From: Phycisphaerae bacterium
GTDB taxonomy: Bacteria; Planctomycetota; Phycisphaerae; UBA1845
DNA length: 35,212 nucleotides
Direction: 5' to 3'
Assembly (NCBI GenBank): GCA_029260235.1
Contig: JAJDDP010000159.1
Coordinates: 1-35,212, forward strand
Part shown: piece after piece, positions 15,979 through 24,171 of the stretch
How positions within the stretch are numbered: position 1 is the first letter of the stretch
Layout of the letters: each line of letters starts with the position of its first letter
Position numbers and translations under genes: made by a program
Notes under the pieces: model-generated
The model's database searches: none
Told to the model about the DNA's origin: nothing
The model's input: the letters and a program-made list of their open reading frames with translations, nothing else

Positions 15979-17402
15979 TGCAAACCGAAATGGAAAAGAT
16001 CGATTTGTCGGTATTTCGTCGGTACTCAGGCCTATCTCTGCCACGCCACGTGTCCTATCCGATGCCAAACGCATGGCATGAAATGGGCGCAGGGCAGGCC
16101 GAGGCTATGCTGCAGGATACCCGCCAAGAAGCTGCGTGCAACGACTTGTCGCTGTACATTCATGTGCCTTTTTGCGAACGGCTCTGCCGATATTGTGCAT
16201 GCACGCGCGTCGTGCAAAGAAAGACTGCTCCCGGGGCGACGGACCGCACAGCCCATTACGTCGCGGCGTTGGCCACAGAGATCCGGCTGTCGGCTGCACG
16301 TATGGGCGGCAAGAAGCGGGTTCGTCAAATCCATTGGGGCGGCGGCACGCCAACCTACTTGACCATCGAGCAAATCAAACGTCTGCACGACGCTATGGCC
16401 GACGCTTTTGAAATTTTGCCCGACGCGGAGATCGCCATCGAGATTGACCCGCGGGTTGTGACGACTCCTGTTCTTGAATCGCTGCGGGGGATGGGCTTTG
16501 CCCGCGTTTCACTCGGCGTGCAAGATTTCGATGCGACCGTGCAGAAGCACGTTCACCGGGTCCAGCCATTTGAAATGGTCCGCGACACGGTGCAAGCATG
16601 CCGAACACTGGGCTTTGAGAGCATCAACTTCGATCTGATTTACGGGCTACCCTACCAGACCATCGATACAGTAACCGATGCAATCGAAAGGACGATTGAG
16701 CTCTCGCCTGATCGCATAGCCTTCTACCACTACGCACAGATTCCCGAAAAAATCGCCACCCAGCGGGGCTTGGATTACACCAAACTGCCCGACAGCGAAA
16801 CCAAGCTGGAGATGTTCCTGACCGGGTTGCGGAAATTTCGCTCCGCAGGTTATCTGTTCATAGGGCTTGACCACTTTGCAAAGCCTGATGAACAGCTGGC
16901 GGTCGCCATGGACAAGGGAACTCTCCAGCGCAACTTCCAGGGAATGACCACCGGCGGCGGGCTCGACCTGATCGGGCTGGGTGCGTCGTCGATCAGCCAA
17001 CTGGCGGATGTCGGGTTCTTACAGAACATCCACGACACCGACGAGTACATAGCCTGCATGAGGCGTGGTGAATCACCCATCCGCCGTGGTCAAAAGCTCA
17101 CATTTGACGATTCAGTTCGGCAGGCGGTTATCAGCCAGCTATACTGTACCGCAGAGGTTCGACCGGGCGAGATAGAGAAACGCTTCGACATCGTGTTTGC
17201 CGAATACTTCGCCCATGAGATGGAAATCATGCGAGAGTTGGAAGGTGACGGCCTGATCAGTGTGACAGCTGACGGCGGCGTTTTGGTGACTCTCCCACTC
17301 GGGCGCGTCTTGGTCCGCAACGTGGCCGGCGTCTTTGACGCATACCTAGAGCGAGATGCCTACCGCGTCGGTGACCGACGCTGTTTCTCAGCCAGCGCTT
17401 AA
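15978..17402 (+). CDS. hemN: Oxygen-independent coproporphyrinogen III dehydrogenase
   Basis: 474 residues, normal length for true HemN. The radical-SAM cluster motif CERLCRYCAC gives Cys66, Cys70, Cys73 and Cys75, the C-x3-C-x2-C-x-C pattern that marks HemN. HWGGGTPTYL at 119-128 is the SAM-binding glycine motif. The enzyme decarboxylates two propionates of coproporphyrinogen III to give protoporphyrinogen IX without oxygen. The C-terminal HemN domain (about 370-460) is present, which argues against a HemW-type heme chaperone. The start ATG overlaps the hemHA stop by one base (TGATG at 15976-15980), with GGAAGGGG at 15963-15970 as ribosome site, so the two genes are probably coupled. Confidence 0.95.
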   Translation: MQTEMEKIDLSVFRRYSGLSLPRHVSYPMPNAWHEMGAGQAEAMLQDTRQEAACNDLSLYIHVPFCERLCRYCACTRVVQRKTAPGATDRTAHYVAALATEIRLSAARMGGKKRVRQIHWGGGTPTYLTIEQIKRLHDAMADAFEILPDAEIAIEIDPRVVTTPVLESLRGMGFARVSLGVQDFDATVQKHVHRVQPFEMVRDTVQACRTLGFESINFDLIYGLPYQTIDTVTDAIERTIELSPDRIAFYHYAQIPEKIATQRGLDYTKLPDSETKLEMFLTGLRKFRSAGYLFIGLDHFAKPDEQLAVAMDKGTLQRNFQGMTTGGGLDLIGLGASSISQLADVGFLQNIHDTDEYIACMRRGESPIRRGQKLTFDDSVRQAVISQLYCTAEVRPGEIEKRFDIVFAEYFAHEMEIMRELEGDGLISVTADGGVLVTLPLGRVLVRNVAGVFDAYLERDAYRVGDRRCFSASA

Positions 17403-17419
17403 GCGCGGAGTAAGAAGAA

Positions 17420-18484
17420 ATGCTCAAGAACGACCTCTTGCTACGAGCGGCACGGCGCGAACGGACCGAAAGAACGCCGGTCTGGATGATGCGGCAAGCC
17501 GGCCGGTTCGATCCGCAGTATCGCGAGCTGCGACAGAAGACCAAGTTACCGCTTGAACGAATGTTCCGCACACCTGAACTAGCCGCCGAAATCTCACTGC
17601 TCCCCAAGCGAATCGGCGTGGACGCCATCATCTTCTATCAAGATATTTTGACGCCGCTGGCACCGATGGGTGCTGAGTTCATCTTTCGTCCCGGTCCAGT
17701 ACTCGAATCCCCGCCGCGCACCTGCAGCGACATTGAAGCGCTTCGGCAATATGACCCTTGCGAGAAACTCGGGTTCGTTACAGAGACATTGCGACTGATT
17801 CGCGATTCGCTCGCCGGCGACCTGCCCCTGCTCGGTTTCGCAGGGGCGCCACTAACGCTGGCATTCTTCATCCTTGAGGGCAAAAGCCCCGGGAAGCAGC
17901 CTGCGAACGCCCGTCGCTTGATGCGGACCGAGCCTGCAGTATTGCACCTTCTGCTAGACCGCCTCGCCGACATGACAGCAGATTACTTGGCGATGCAGAT
18001 CGATGCCGGGGTCGATGCGGTTCAGTTGTTTGAATCTGTCGGTGACTTGCTCTTGGAAGAAGAGTATCGCGAGTTTGCCCATCCCTACCACGTCAAGATA
18101 CTCTCACGGCTAAGCCGGAAAGTTCCGACCATCCTCTTCGTCAAGCAGCAACCTTGGGTTGATATGATGGCCACCTCGGGCGCCGACGTTCTGAGCGTGG
18201 GAACTTGTGTCGATCTCGCCGACGCGCAGCGGCGTTTGGGCGGCAAGGTCGCGTTTCAAGGGAATGTGGATAACCGTCTACTGGTGTCTGGATCGATGGA
18301 TGTAATCGACCGGGCCGTTAGGGAATGTATCGACGCCGGCGGGCAAGAAGGGCACATACTGAACCTCAGCCATGGCCTGCTTCCAGAGACACCGTTTGAT
18401 AACGCCTGCCGCTTCATCGAAACGTGCCGGGCCACAGTCGCCCACAGCGAGAGGAAGACGAGTAGAGCCATACAAGAAGCGTAG
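17420..18484 (+). CDS. hemE: Uroporphyrinogen III decarboxylase
   Basis: 354 residues, the usual HemE length. The signature PVWMMRQAGRF is at residues 20-30 and carries substrate-binding arginines; FYQDILTPL at 72-80 contains the catalytic Asp75. GFAGAPLTLA and FQGNVDNRLL are further conserved HemE segments. It removes four acetate carboxyls from uroporphyrinogen III to give coproporphyrinogen III in the cytoplasm, feeding HemN encoded just upstream. The gene follows hemN by 17 bp with GGAG (17406-17409) before ATG 17420. Confidence 0.97.
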   Translation: MLKNDLLLRAARRERTERTPVWMMRQAGRFDPQYRELRQKTKLPLERMFRTPELAAEISLLPKRIGVDAIIFYQDILTPLAPMGAEFIFRPGPVLESPPRTCSDIEALRQYDPCEKLGFVTETLRLIRDSLAGDLPLLGFAGAPLTLAFFILEGKSPGKQPANARRLMRTEPAVLHLLLDRLADMTADYLAMQIDAGVDAVQLFESVGDLLLEEEYREFAHPYHVKILSRLSRKVPTILFVKQQPWVDMMATSGADVLSVGTCVDLADAQRRLGGKVAFQGNVDNRLLVSGSMDVIDRAVRECIDAGGQEGHILNLSHGLLPETPFDNACRFIETCRATVAHSERKTSRAIQEA

Positions 18485-18501
18485 CAAACGTCGAACAGTG
18501 C

Positions 18502-20013
18502 ATGATGGATGCGCGCTTGTCCTGTTCTGATATGAATGGACTGAGTGTCATGGACGCGATTACCAAAAACACCATAGTGGTCGGCGGGGGGATCAGCGGC
18601 CTAACCGTTGCGTGGAAGCTGAAGAGGGCCGGTATCGACGTCGCTTTGCTAGAATCAAACAGTCAGGTGGGCGGTTGCATGCGCACCGAACACCGCGACG
18701 GGTTCCTGCTGGAGAAGGGGCCGTTCAACGTGATCGTCCGTGATCCCGCTTTCGAGGAGCTGCTGGAAGATTTTTCAGACAAGTTGTCGGTGGTACAGGC
18801 CAGTAGCGAAGCTCGGTCCCGCTTCATCTATCGCCAGGGGCGGCTCATGGCTGTCCCCAGCAACCCAATTGCTCTCGCCCGGACGCCGATGCTGAGTCTT
18901 CGTGCCAAATGCCGATTGCTCATGGGCCTGCTGGCTAGTCGGCGCCCGACTTCAGAGGAATGGTCCATCCAAGACTTCGCTGTTCGTCGTCTGGGCGGTG
19001 AAGTTTCAGAAACCCTGGTTAGTGCCTTCATTGCGGGGATCATCGCGGGAGACATTAGCAAGCTCAGCCTCAATGCTTGCTTCCCCTCCATTGCTGACTT
19101 TGATCGCCATGCTCGAAGCCCGATTGGCTACGGTATCTCCAAAGCGTTGGGCAGAAAGGGCCAGAAGCACAAGCGTCGTTGGCGGGGACTAGTCAGCATA
19201 GACGGGGGCCTTGGTGCCATCGCTGAGGCCATAGGCGCCTCCCTCGGTAACGATCTCCATACCCATTGTCATGTCGGCAGTATCGATCGCAAGCCGGGGG
19301 GATTCACGCTCTCAGGCGACATGGGCAATGGAAGAGCTCAAACGTTCCACTGCAGCCGCTTGGTGATGGCCTCGCCCGTCGCAGCAGCCGGACGATTGCT
19401 AGAGCCGCTGACCCATAAGGCGGTGGAGGAAATGAGATCCATTGAGAGTGCATCGCTCACCGTTGTGAACATGGCTTTTCGTGCCGAAGATGTGGAACAC
19501 CCGATGCGCGGATTTGGATTCCTTGTTCCAAGCAACGAGCCCGATTTTCCATTGATGGGCATGCTCTGGGCCGACAGTGCCTTCCCGCATCATGGAAGAG
19601 AAGGCCATCGTTTGGTACGATTGTTCATGGGAGGTAGCCGAACTCCGGATATCAATTCAATGAGTGACGACAATCTCCTCGAGATCGCTCGGTCTCCGCT
19701 GCGTGATCTTCTGGGGATCAAAGGGGAGCCAACGCTCACTGATATCTGCCCCTATCCGGGCGCGATTCCGCAGTACCATTTCGGACATCGTGAGAAAGTC
19801 GAGCGCATCAAGGCTGCCGTCGCCGCTGTTCCGGGATTGCACCTCGCCGGTAACTACCTTGGTGGAGTGTCAATTAATGACTGCGTTCGTGTCGGCAAGG
19901 AGGTCGCCGAGTCGCTGATTAACGAAGAATGCCCCGCCGTGACACCGCAGCCCCAAGGGGCCGGTGAGCACATTGATAGTTCGAGAGGATTTGCCCATGC
20001 AAACAGCAAGTGA
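18502..20013 (+). CDS. hemY: Protoporphyrinogen oxidase, HemY-type flavoprotein
   Basis: Up to 503 residues. The FAD-binding dinucleotide fold is at the start of the conserved core (IVVGGGISGLTVAWKLKRAG), followed by the LESNSQVGGCMRTEHRDG and LEKGPF motifs of the protoporphyrinogen/amine oxidase family. A C-terminal LHLAGNYLGGVSINDCV completes the FAD site. HemY enzymes oxidise protoporphyrinogen IX to protoporphyrin IX, usually with oxygen. No strong ribosome site decides the start: in-frame ATGs lie at 18502, 18505, 18532 and 18550, and homology would begin about 18550. It sits 17 bp after hemE and overlaps hemB by 17 bp. Relatives in the same fold include phytoene desaturases, but the heme context makes PPOX the clear choice. 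Confidence 0.92.
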   Translation: MMDARLSCSDMNGLSVMDAITKNTIVVGGGISGLTVAWKLKRAGIDVALLESNSQVGGCMRTEHRDGFLLEKGPFNVIVRDPAFEELLEDFSDKLSVVQASSEARSRFIYRQGRLMAVPSNPIALARTPMLSLRAKCRLLMGLLASRRPTSEEWSIQDFAVRRLGGEVSETLVSAFIAGIIAGDISKLSLNACFPSIADFDRHARSPIGYGISKALGRKGQKHKRRWRGLVSIDGGLGAIAEAIGASLGNDLHTHCHVGSIDRKPGGFTLSGDMGNGRAQTFHCSRLVMASPVAAAGRLLEPLTHKAVEEMRSIESASLTVVNMAFRAEDVEHPMRGFGFLVPSNEPDFPLMGMLWADSAFPHHGREGHRLVRLFMGGSRTPDINSMSDDNLLEIARSPLRDLLGIKGEPTLTDICPYPGAIPQYHFGHREKVERIKAAVAAVPGLHLAGNYLGGVSINDCVRVGKEVAESLINEECPAVTPQPQGAGEHIDSSRGFAHANSK

Positions 20014-21022
20014 GCTGCCTCGCCCGCTGCGACGACCTCGCAGACTGCGGCGCAACCAGACAATTCGCAGCATGTTGCGCGAAACGCGTTTGACGCCTGA
20101 TCGGCTTGTTCTGCCCCTGTTCATTATTGATGGGGACAATCGATCCGAAGCGATAACCTCCATGCCAGGCCACGCCCGCGAATCCATCGATAACGTCATC
20201 AAACGCTGCCGCGAGGCTAGGTCACTGGGCGTGAACGCGTTCGCCCTTTTCCCAGCTATCGATCCTGCCCTCAAGTCGCCCGAGGCCCAAGAAGCAGTCA
20301 ATCCAGAGAACCTGCTTTGCCGAGCCGTGCGAGCGATCAAGGAGTGCATTGCGGACGCTTACCTAGTCACCGACATCGCCCTTGATCCCTATTCGAGCAT
20401 GGGCCACGACGGACTGGTCAGCCCCAGCGGCGAGATCCTCAATGACGAGACGGTGGATATCTTGGCCCAGATGGGAGTCCTTCACGCCAAATGTGGTGCC
20501 GACATGGTCGCTCCATCCGACATGATGGACGGGCGCATCGGGGCCATTCGCGCAGCACTTGATAGTGCCGGATCTACCGACACAGCTATATTGAGTTACA
20601 CAGCTAAGTACGCATCCGCCTTCTATGGCCCGTTTCGAGAGGCGCTGGATTCGGCGCCGGTGCATGCGGACAACATTCCTGGCGACAAGAAAACCTACCA
20701 GATGGACCCAGCCAACGCCCGTGAGGCGACGATTGAAGCAATCCTCGATGTCGCTGAAGGCGCGGACATCTTGATGGTCAAACCTGCCCTGCCTTACCTG
20801 GACATCATCGGCCGCCTGCGCCGAGAAACAGACCTCCCGGTGGCCGCCTACCATGTCAGCGGCGAGTACGCGATGGTCAAAGCAGCGGCCAAGATGGGTT
20901 GGCTGGATGAGCGCGCCTGCATGACCGAGTCGCTCACCGGGATCGCCCGCGCGGGTGCTGACACCATCTTCACGTACGCGGCCATGGAATATGCTCGATG
21001 GTACGGCGACTCGCATTCGTAA
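19997..21022 (+). CDS. hemB: Porphobilinogen synthase (delta-aminolevulinate dehydratase)
   Basis: 341 residues from ATG 19997, which follows GAGAGGA at 19983-19989 and overlaps the hemY end; an upstream in-frame GTG (19964) is less likely. The enzyme condenses two 5-aminolevulinates to porphobilinogen. Schiff-base lysines are Lys204 (SYTAKYASAFYGPFR) and Lys262 (ILMVKPALPYLD). The metal-site segment DIALDPYSSMGHDG (126-139) has no cysteines, so this is the Mg-dependent or zinc-free class and not the zinc class with three Cys. It ends the plus-strand heme operon and faces hemD, with 34 bp between their stops. Confidence 0.97.
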   Translation: MQTASELPRPLRRPRRLRRNQTIRSMLRETRLTPDRLVLPLFIIDGDNRSEAITSMPGHARESIDNVIKRCREARSLGVNAFALFPAIDPALKSPEAQEAVNPENLLCRAVRAIKECIADAYLVTDIALDPYSSMGHDGLVSPSGEILNDETVDILAQMGVLHAKCGADMVAPSDMMDGRIGAIRAALDSAGSTDTAILSYTAKYASAFYGPFREALDSAPVHADNIPGDKKTYQMDPANAREATIEAILDVAEGADILMVKPALPYLDIIGRLRRETDLPVAAYHVSGEYAMVKAAAKMGWLDERACMTESLTGIARAGADTIFTYAAMEYARWYGDSHS

Positions 21023-21056
21023 CTTTGTGACGGCAGAGATACTTGGGAAGCGACGG

Positions 21057-21713
21057 TTAGTCAGCTGACCGGCGGGCGGCTATTGCCGTTGCCAGCGCAT
21101 CGAAGCTCGGTGCGGGTGATTCCAGCCAGGGTTCTCGCCCAATCTTGCGCAGAGCAGCCGAAGTGGTCGATCCAATACTAGCGAATGGCAAGTCCAATGG
21201 GCCCGCCGCCCGAACGGCCGACGGGCTGGCTACGGACACAACTTCAACTCGGGCGATGACGCTGCGGTCAAAGTCGCGTTTCACCGTCTCATACAGAACC
21301 GGGCACTGCACCTGTACACCGCTCCAAGCCTCGCGCTGCGTCGCTTGCGAGGAACGCGGATAACAGACCGTCCCGCAAGTCACCATAGAACGCAGAACTG
21401 CGAACAGACTGTCGCCGTCACCCGAGCCCATCAGTCCCACGCGCATGCCATGCTGGACGGCAGTTTCTCGGGATGGTTCACCAACCACTGCAACTTGAGG
21501 AATGCGCGCCGCTTCACACGCAGCAGCCTCTATAGCAAACGGACTGGTCAGCACCAACCAATCATCGGGGCCCAGTCTTTCGATGAACCTGCGGGCATCT
21601 TCAAAGACGTGTCGCTCTAGAACCGGCTCTAACACGGCGGTCAAGCCATGCTCTCGCAACGCGGTTGAGAGCGGCCCGTTATTCGATTCGTCGCGCGTAA
21701 CCCAAACCCTCAT
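21057..21713 (-). CDS. hemD: Uroporphyrinogen III synthase
   Basis: 218 residues, slightly shorter than typical HemD (about 240-260). This family is poorly conserved in sequence, but the pattern fits: WVTRDESNNGPLSTAL opening, LTSPFAIEAA, then the paired second-domain segments VASPSAVRAAG and ASIGSTTSAAL. It closes and inverts ring D of hydroxymethylbilane to give uroporphyrinogen III. It starts 2 bp after the hemC stop, the most common genomic partner of hemD, and is the last gene of the minus-strand hemL-hemC-hemD unit. Confidence 0.88.
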   Translation of the reverse strand: MRVWVTRDESNNGPLSTALREHGLTAVLEPVLERHVFEDARRFIERLGPDDWLVLTSPFAIEAAACEAARIPQVAVVGEPSRETAVQHGMRVGLMGSGDGDSLFAVLRSMVTCGTVCYPRSSQATQREAWSGVQVQCPVLYETVKRDFDRSVIARVEVVSVASPSAVRAAGPLDLPFASIGSTTSAALRKIGREPWLESPAPSFDALATAIAARRSAD

Positions 21714-21715
21714 GC

Positions 21716-22600
21716 CTATCCCTTGAGTTCGGGCATCAACCGTTGTGCCAGAGTCTCCCCAACGGCCTTTGGATCTTCGCCTGACTCAGTGCCCTCAACC
21801 TCGCGTGCAAGATCGTCGCTAAACAGCCGGGCGTGCAGTGTGACCAAATTTCCTCCGACATGGGCCAGGGCGCCAACTGGAGTGTGACATCCGGCGTTGA
21901 TTGCCCGAAGGAATGCCCGTTCAGCCGACACTGCCCTGCGCGTCGGCGTGTGATCCAGAACCGCCGCTAGCTTCGCGGCCTGCGCATCCCTTCGAGTCTG
22001 AACAGCCAGGGCGCCCTGAGCCGGCGCCGGAACGAACCGATCTGGTGGCAGCTCAATCACGCGTGGGTATTCGATGCCCAATCGCTTCAGTCCGGCTGCT
22101 GCCAGCACCACGGCATCTAGATTCTCTGTGTCGATTTTTGTTATCCGCGTGGGTACGTTGCCCCGAATCGGCACGATCTCGAAGTCTCCCGCTTGCAACA
22201 GCTGTGCTGCCCGGCGCGGGCTGTTGGTTCCGATGCGAGCCTTGGCAGGAAGATCTTCTAAACAAAGCGCAGTCCGTGTTAGCAGAACATCGTGAACAAC
22301 CTCACGTTCGGGCGTAGCAGCGATTGTCAATCCGCCCGTTTCCGCCGTTTGCAGATCCTTGAAGCTATGCACGGCTAGGTCGATGCGCTCCTCTACCAAT
22401 GCCTGCTCCAACGCCGTGACAAAAGCTCCGACAGGCCACTGAGCGCCAAAATTCTGGTCAGTTACGACATCGCCGTGCGTCTTGATAATGGTTCTTTCGA
22501 TGTTTAGTGATTCGTGCCTCTCGCAGAGCCGATCGCAAACCCAACCGGTCTGCCACAGTGCCAAATCGCTACCCCGGGTCCCTACACGCAGTGTGATCAT
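21716..22600 (-). CDS. hemC: Porphobilinogen deaminase (hydroxymethylbilane synthase)
   Basis: 294 residues, near the usual 300-310. RVGTRGSDLALWQT opens the protein; VHSFKDLQT (78-86) carries the catalytic aspartate, and RIGTNSPRRAAQL the substrate-binding arginines. AINAGCHTPVGA supplies Cys238, which anchors the dipyrromethane cofactor. It polymerises four porphobilinogens to hydroxymethylbilane. Its ATG overlaps the hemL stop (ATGA on the minus strand, 22597-22600), so translation is likely coupled. Confidence 0.97.
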   Translation of the reverse strand: MITLRVGTRGSDLALWQTGWVCDRLCERHESLNIERTIIKTHGDVVTDQNFGAQWPVGAFVTALEQALVEERIDLAVHSFKDLQTAETGGLTIAATPEREVVHDVLLTRTALCLEDLPAKARIGTNSPRRAAQLLQAGDFEIVPIRGNVPTRITKIDTENLDAVVLAAAGLKRLGIEYPRVIELPPDRFVPAPAQGALAVQTRRDAQAAKLAAVLDHTPTRRAVSAERAFLRAINAGCHTPVGALAHVGGNLVTLHARLFSDDLAREVEGTESGEDPKAVGETLAQRLMPELKG

Positions 22601-23952
22601 GAGGCGATACTCCGAAAACTCTCTGCGGCTGCATCGATGATGTGGGCAACAGCTTCATCGTCATGTGCCGCACATACGAACATCGCCTCGTAGCCCGAGG
22701 GCGGAAGCCACACTCCGCGATCAAGCATGGCCCGGAAAAACTTGGCGAACAGTTCATGGTCAACTGCCTGGGCATCTGCGAAGTTTCGGACAGGCCGGTC
22801 TAGGAACGCCAAGCCCAACATTCCGCCCATCGCGCCGGTCTGGATGGTGATACCCGCATCGGCCGCTGCGCTGGCCAGGCTCTCGGCTATCCGAAAGGCC
22901 TTGGCATACAGGGAGTCGTAGAATCCTTCTTGCTGACATATTCTTAGTGTAGCTAGCCCAGCCGCCATCCCGATGGGGTTGCCGCTCAGTGTTCCAGCCT
23001 GATAAGTAGGGCCGAGCGGGCTGAGCTGTTCCATGAGCGCCTTGGCTCCGCAGAACGCGGCGACTGGCATGCCACCGCCGATCACTTTGCCGAGGCAGGT
23101 GAGATCCGGCGTGATCTGACATATATTTTGGTACCCACCCCAGGCAACGCGGAAACCGGTCATTACCTCATCAAAAATCAAAAGGCTGCCGTGTCGGTCG
23201 CAAAGTGAACGGAGCCCCTCGAGGAATCCCTCCGCCGGCAATACAAACCCCATGTTACCGGCGATTGGCTCGACGACGATCGCAGCCACGCCATCGCCGT
23301 GCTCCGTCATGATCCGCTCAACCGCTTCCAAATCGTTGTACGCAGCCTGCAGTGTAGTCTCGACCACAGGTGGGGGCACGCCGGCTGAATCAGGTTCGCC
23401 AAACGTGGCGGCGCCAGATCCGGCGGCCACCAATAGCGCATCGACGTGTCCATGGTAGCAACCCGAAAACTTGATTATCTTGACTCGGTCTGTCGCGGCG
23501 CGGGCTAGGCGGATGGCGCTCATCGTTGCTTCGGTGCCGCTGTTAACGAAACGCACCATCTCAGCCGATTTGACGGCGCCAACAATCACTCCGGCTAGCT
23601 CCGCTTCTGCTGAGCAACATGCGCCGAAACTCAGCCCCATCTCCGCAGCTCGTTGCACCTCACGCACCACATCGGGATGGGCGTGGCCGACAATGGCCGG
23701 GCCCCAGCTGCCAACCAAATCCACGTACTTGGATCCGTCCACATCGAAGATGTACGGCCCCTCGGCGCGCTCGATAAAGACCGGGTCTCCTCCGACGGCC
23801 CGAAACGCCCGCACGGGACTGTTCACTCCTCCGACCAAAACCTCGCAAGCCCGTTGAAACAGCATTGCGCTCCCCGGACGTCGGCTAACTGACTTGTCAC
23901 GCATTTTCAAGTTTGAAATCCTCTCAGAGCGTTCAGTTTTCATTCCGGTCAT
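22597..23952 (-). CDS. hemL: Glutamate-1-semialdehyde 2,1-aminomutase
   Basis: 451 residues from ATG 23952, which has GGAGGG a few bases upstream; the conserved core starts near residue 28, so a shorter start (for example Met17) is possible. This PLP enzyme converts glutamate-1-semialdehyde, the product of the HemA half of the fusion, to 5-aminolevulinate. Conserved segments are GGVNSPVRAF, VNSGTEATMSAIRLAR, CYHGHVDALLV, FDEVMTGFRVAWGG and the PLP lysine Lys289 in CLGKVIGGGMPVAAF. It begins the minus-strand hemL-hemC-hemD unit. Its presence with HemA shows the C5 (glutamate) route to heme. Confidence 0.97.
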   Translation of the reverse strand: MTGMKTERSERISNLKMRDKSVSRRPGSAMLFQRACEVLVGGVNSPVRAFRAVGGDPVFIERAEGPYIFDVDGSKYVDLVGSWGPAIVGHAHPDVVREVQRAAEMGLSFGACCSAEAELAGVIVGAVKSAEMVRFVNSGTEATMSAIRLARAATDRVKIIKFSGCYHGHVDALLVAAGSGAATFGEPDSAGVPPPVVETTLQAAYNDLEAVERIMTEHGDGVAAIVVEPIAGNMGFVLPAEGFLEGLRSLCDRHGSLLIFDEVMTGFRVAWGGYQNICQITPDLTCLGKVIGGGMPVAAFCGAKALMEQLSPLGPTYQAGTLSGNPIGMAAGLATLRICQQEGFYDSLYAKAFRIAESLASAAADAGITIQTGAMGGMLGLAFLDRPVRNFADAQAVDHELFAKFFRAMLDRGVWLPPSGYEAMFVCAAHDDEAVAHIIDAAAESFRSIAS

Positions 23953-24019
23953 GCACCCTCCATTTCAAGTTCGCAAGGCCAGACAGAAAGCATTGCTCTA
24001 AAGGAAGAGTGCTGTCCGA

Positions 24020-24048
24020 CATTTACTTTGGGCCGCTGCTAGCGTCAA
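24020..24048 (-). promoter_or_regulatory. Weak sigma-70-like promoter candidate for hemL
   Basis: On the minus strand TTGACG (24043-24048) and TAAATG (24020-24025) are separated by 17 bp. The -35 matches 5 of 6 consensus bases, but the -10 matches only about 3. It lies in the 219-bp gap between glnA and hemL, about 70 bp before the hemL start, so hemL may have its own promoter in addition to read-through from glnA. Confidence 0.25.
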
Positions 24049-24171
24049 GTTCTGCGGCCGGCATTTCAGTGTGGGGGTTTCTTTCTTGTAGTGGAGATCT
24101 CCGAGTCAATCCAGCCGGTCGACATCGCCTCACTGATCGATCGCAATAAGTGCTCCTATCGGGCCCTGCCC

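Noticed and set aside
21023-21070. Bidirectional terminator between hemB and hemD
   Set aside because: Only a 10-bp palindrome GTCAGCTGAC is present, lying within the hemD 3' end and without T-tracts on either side.
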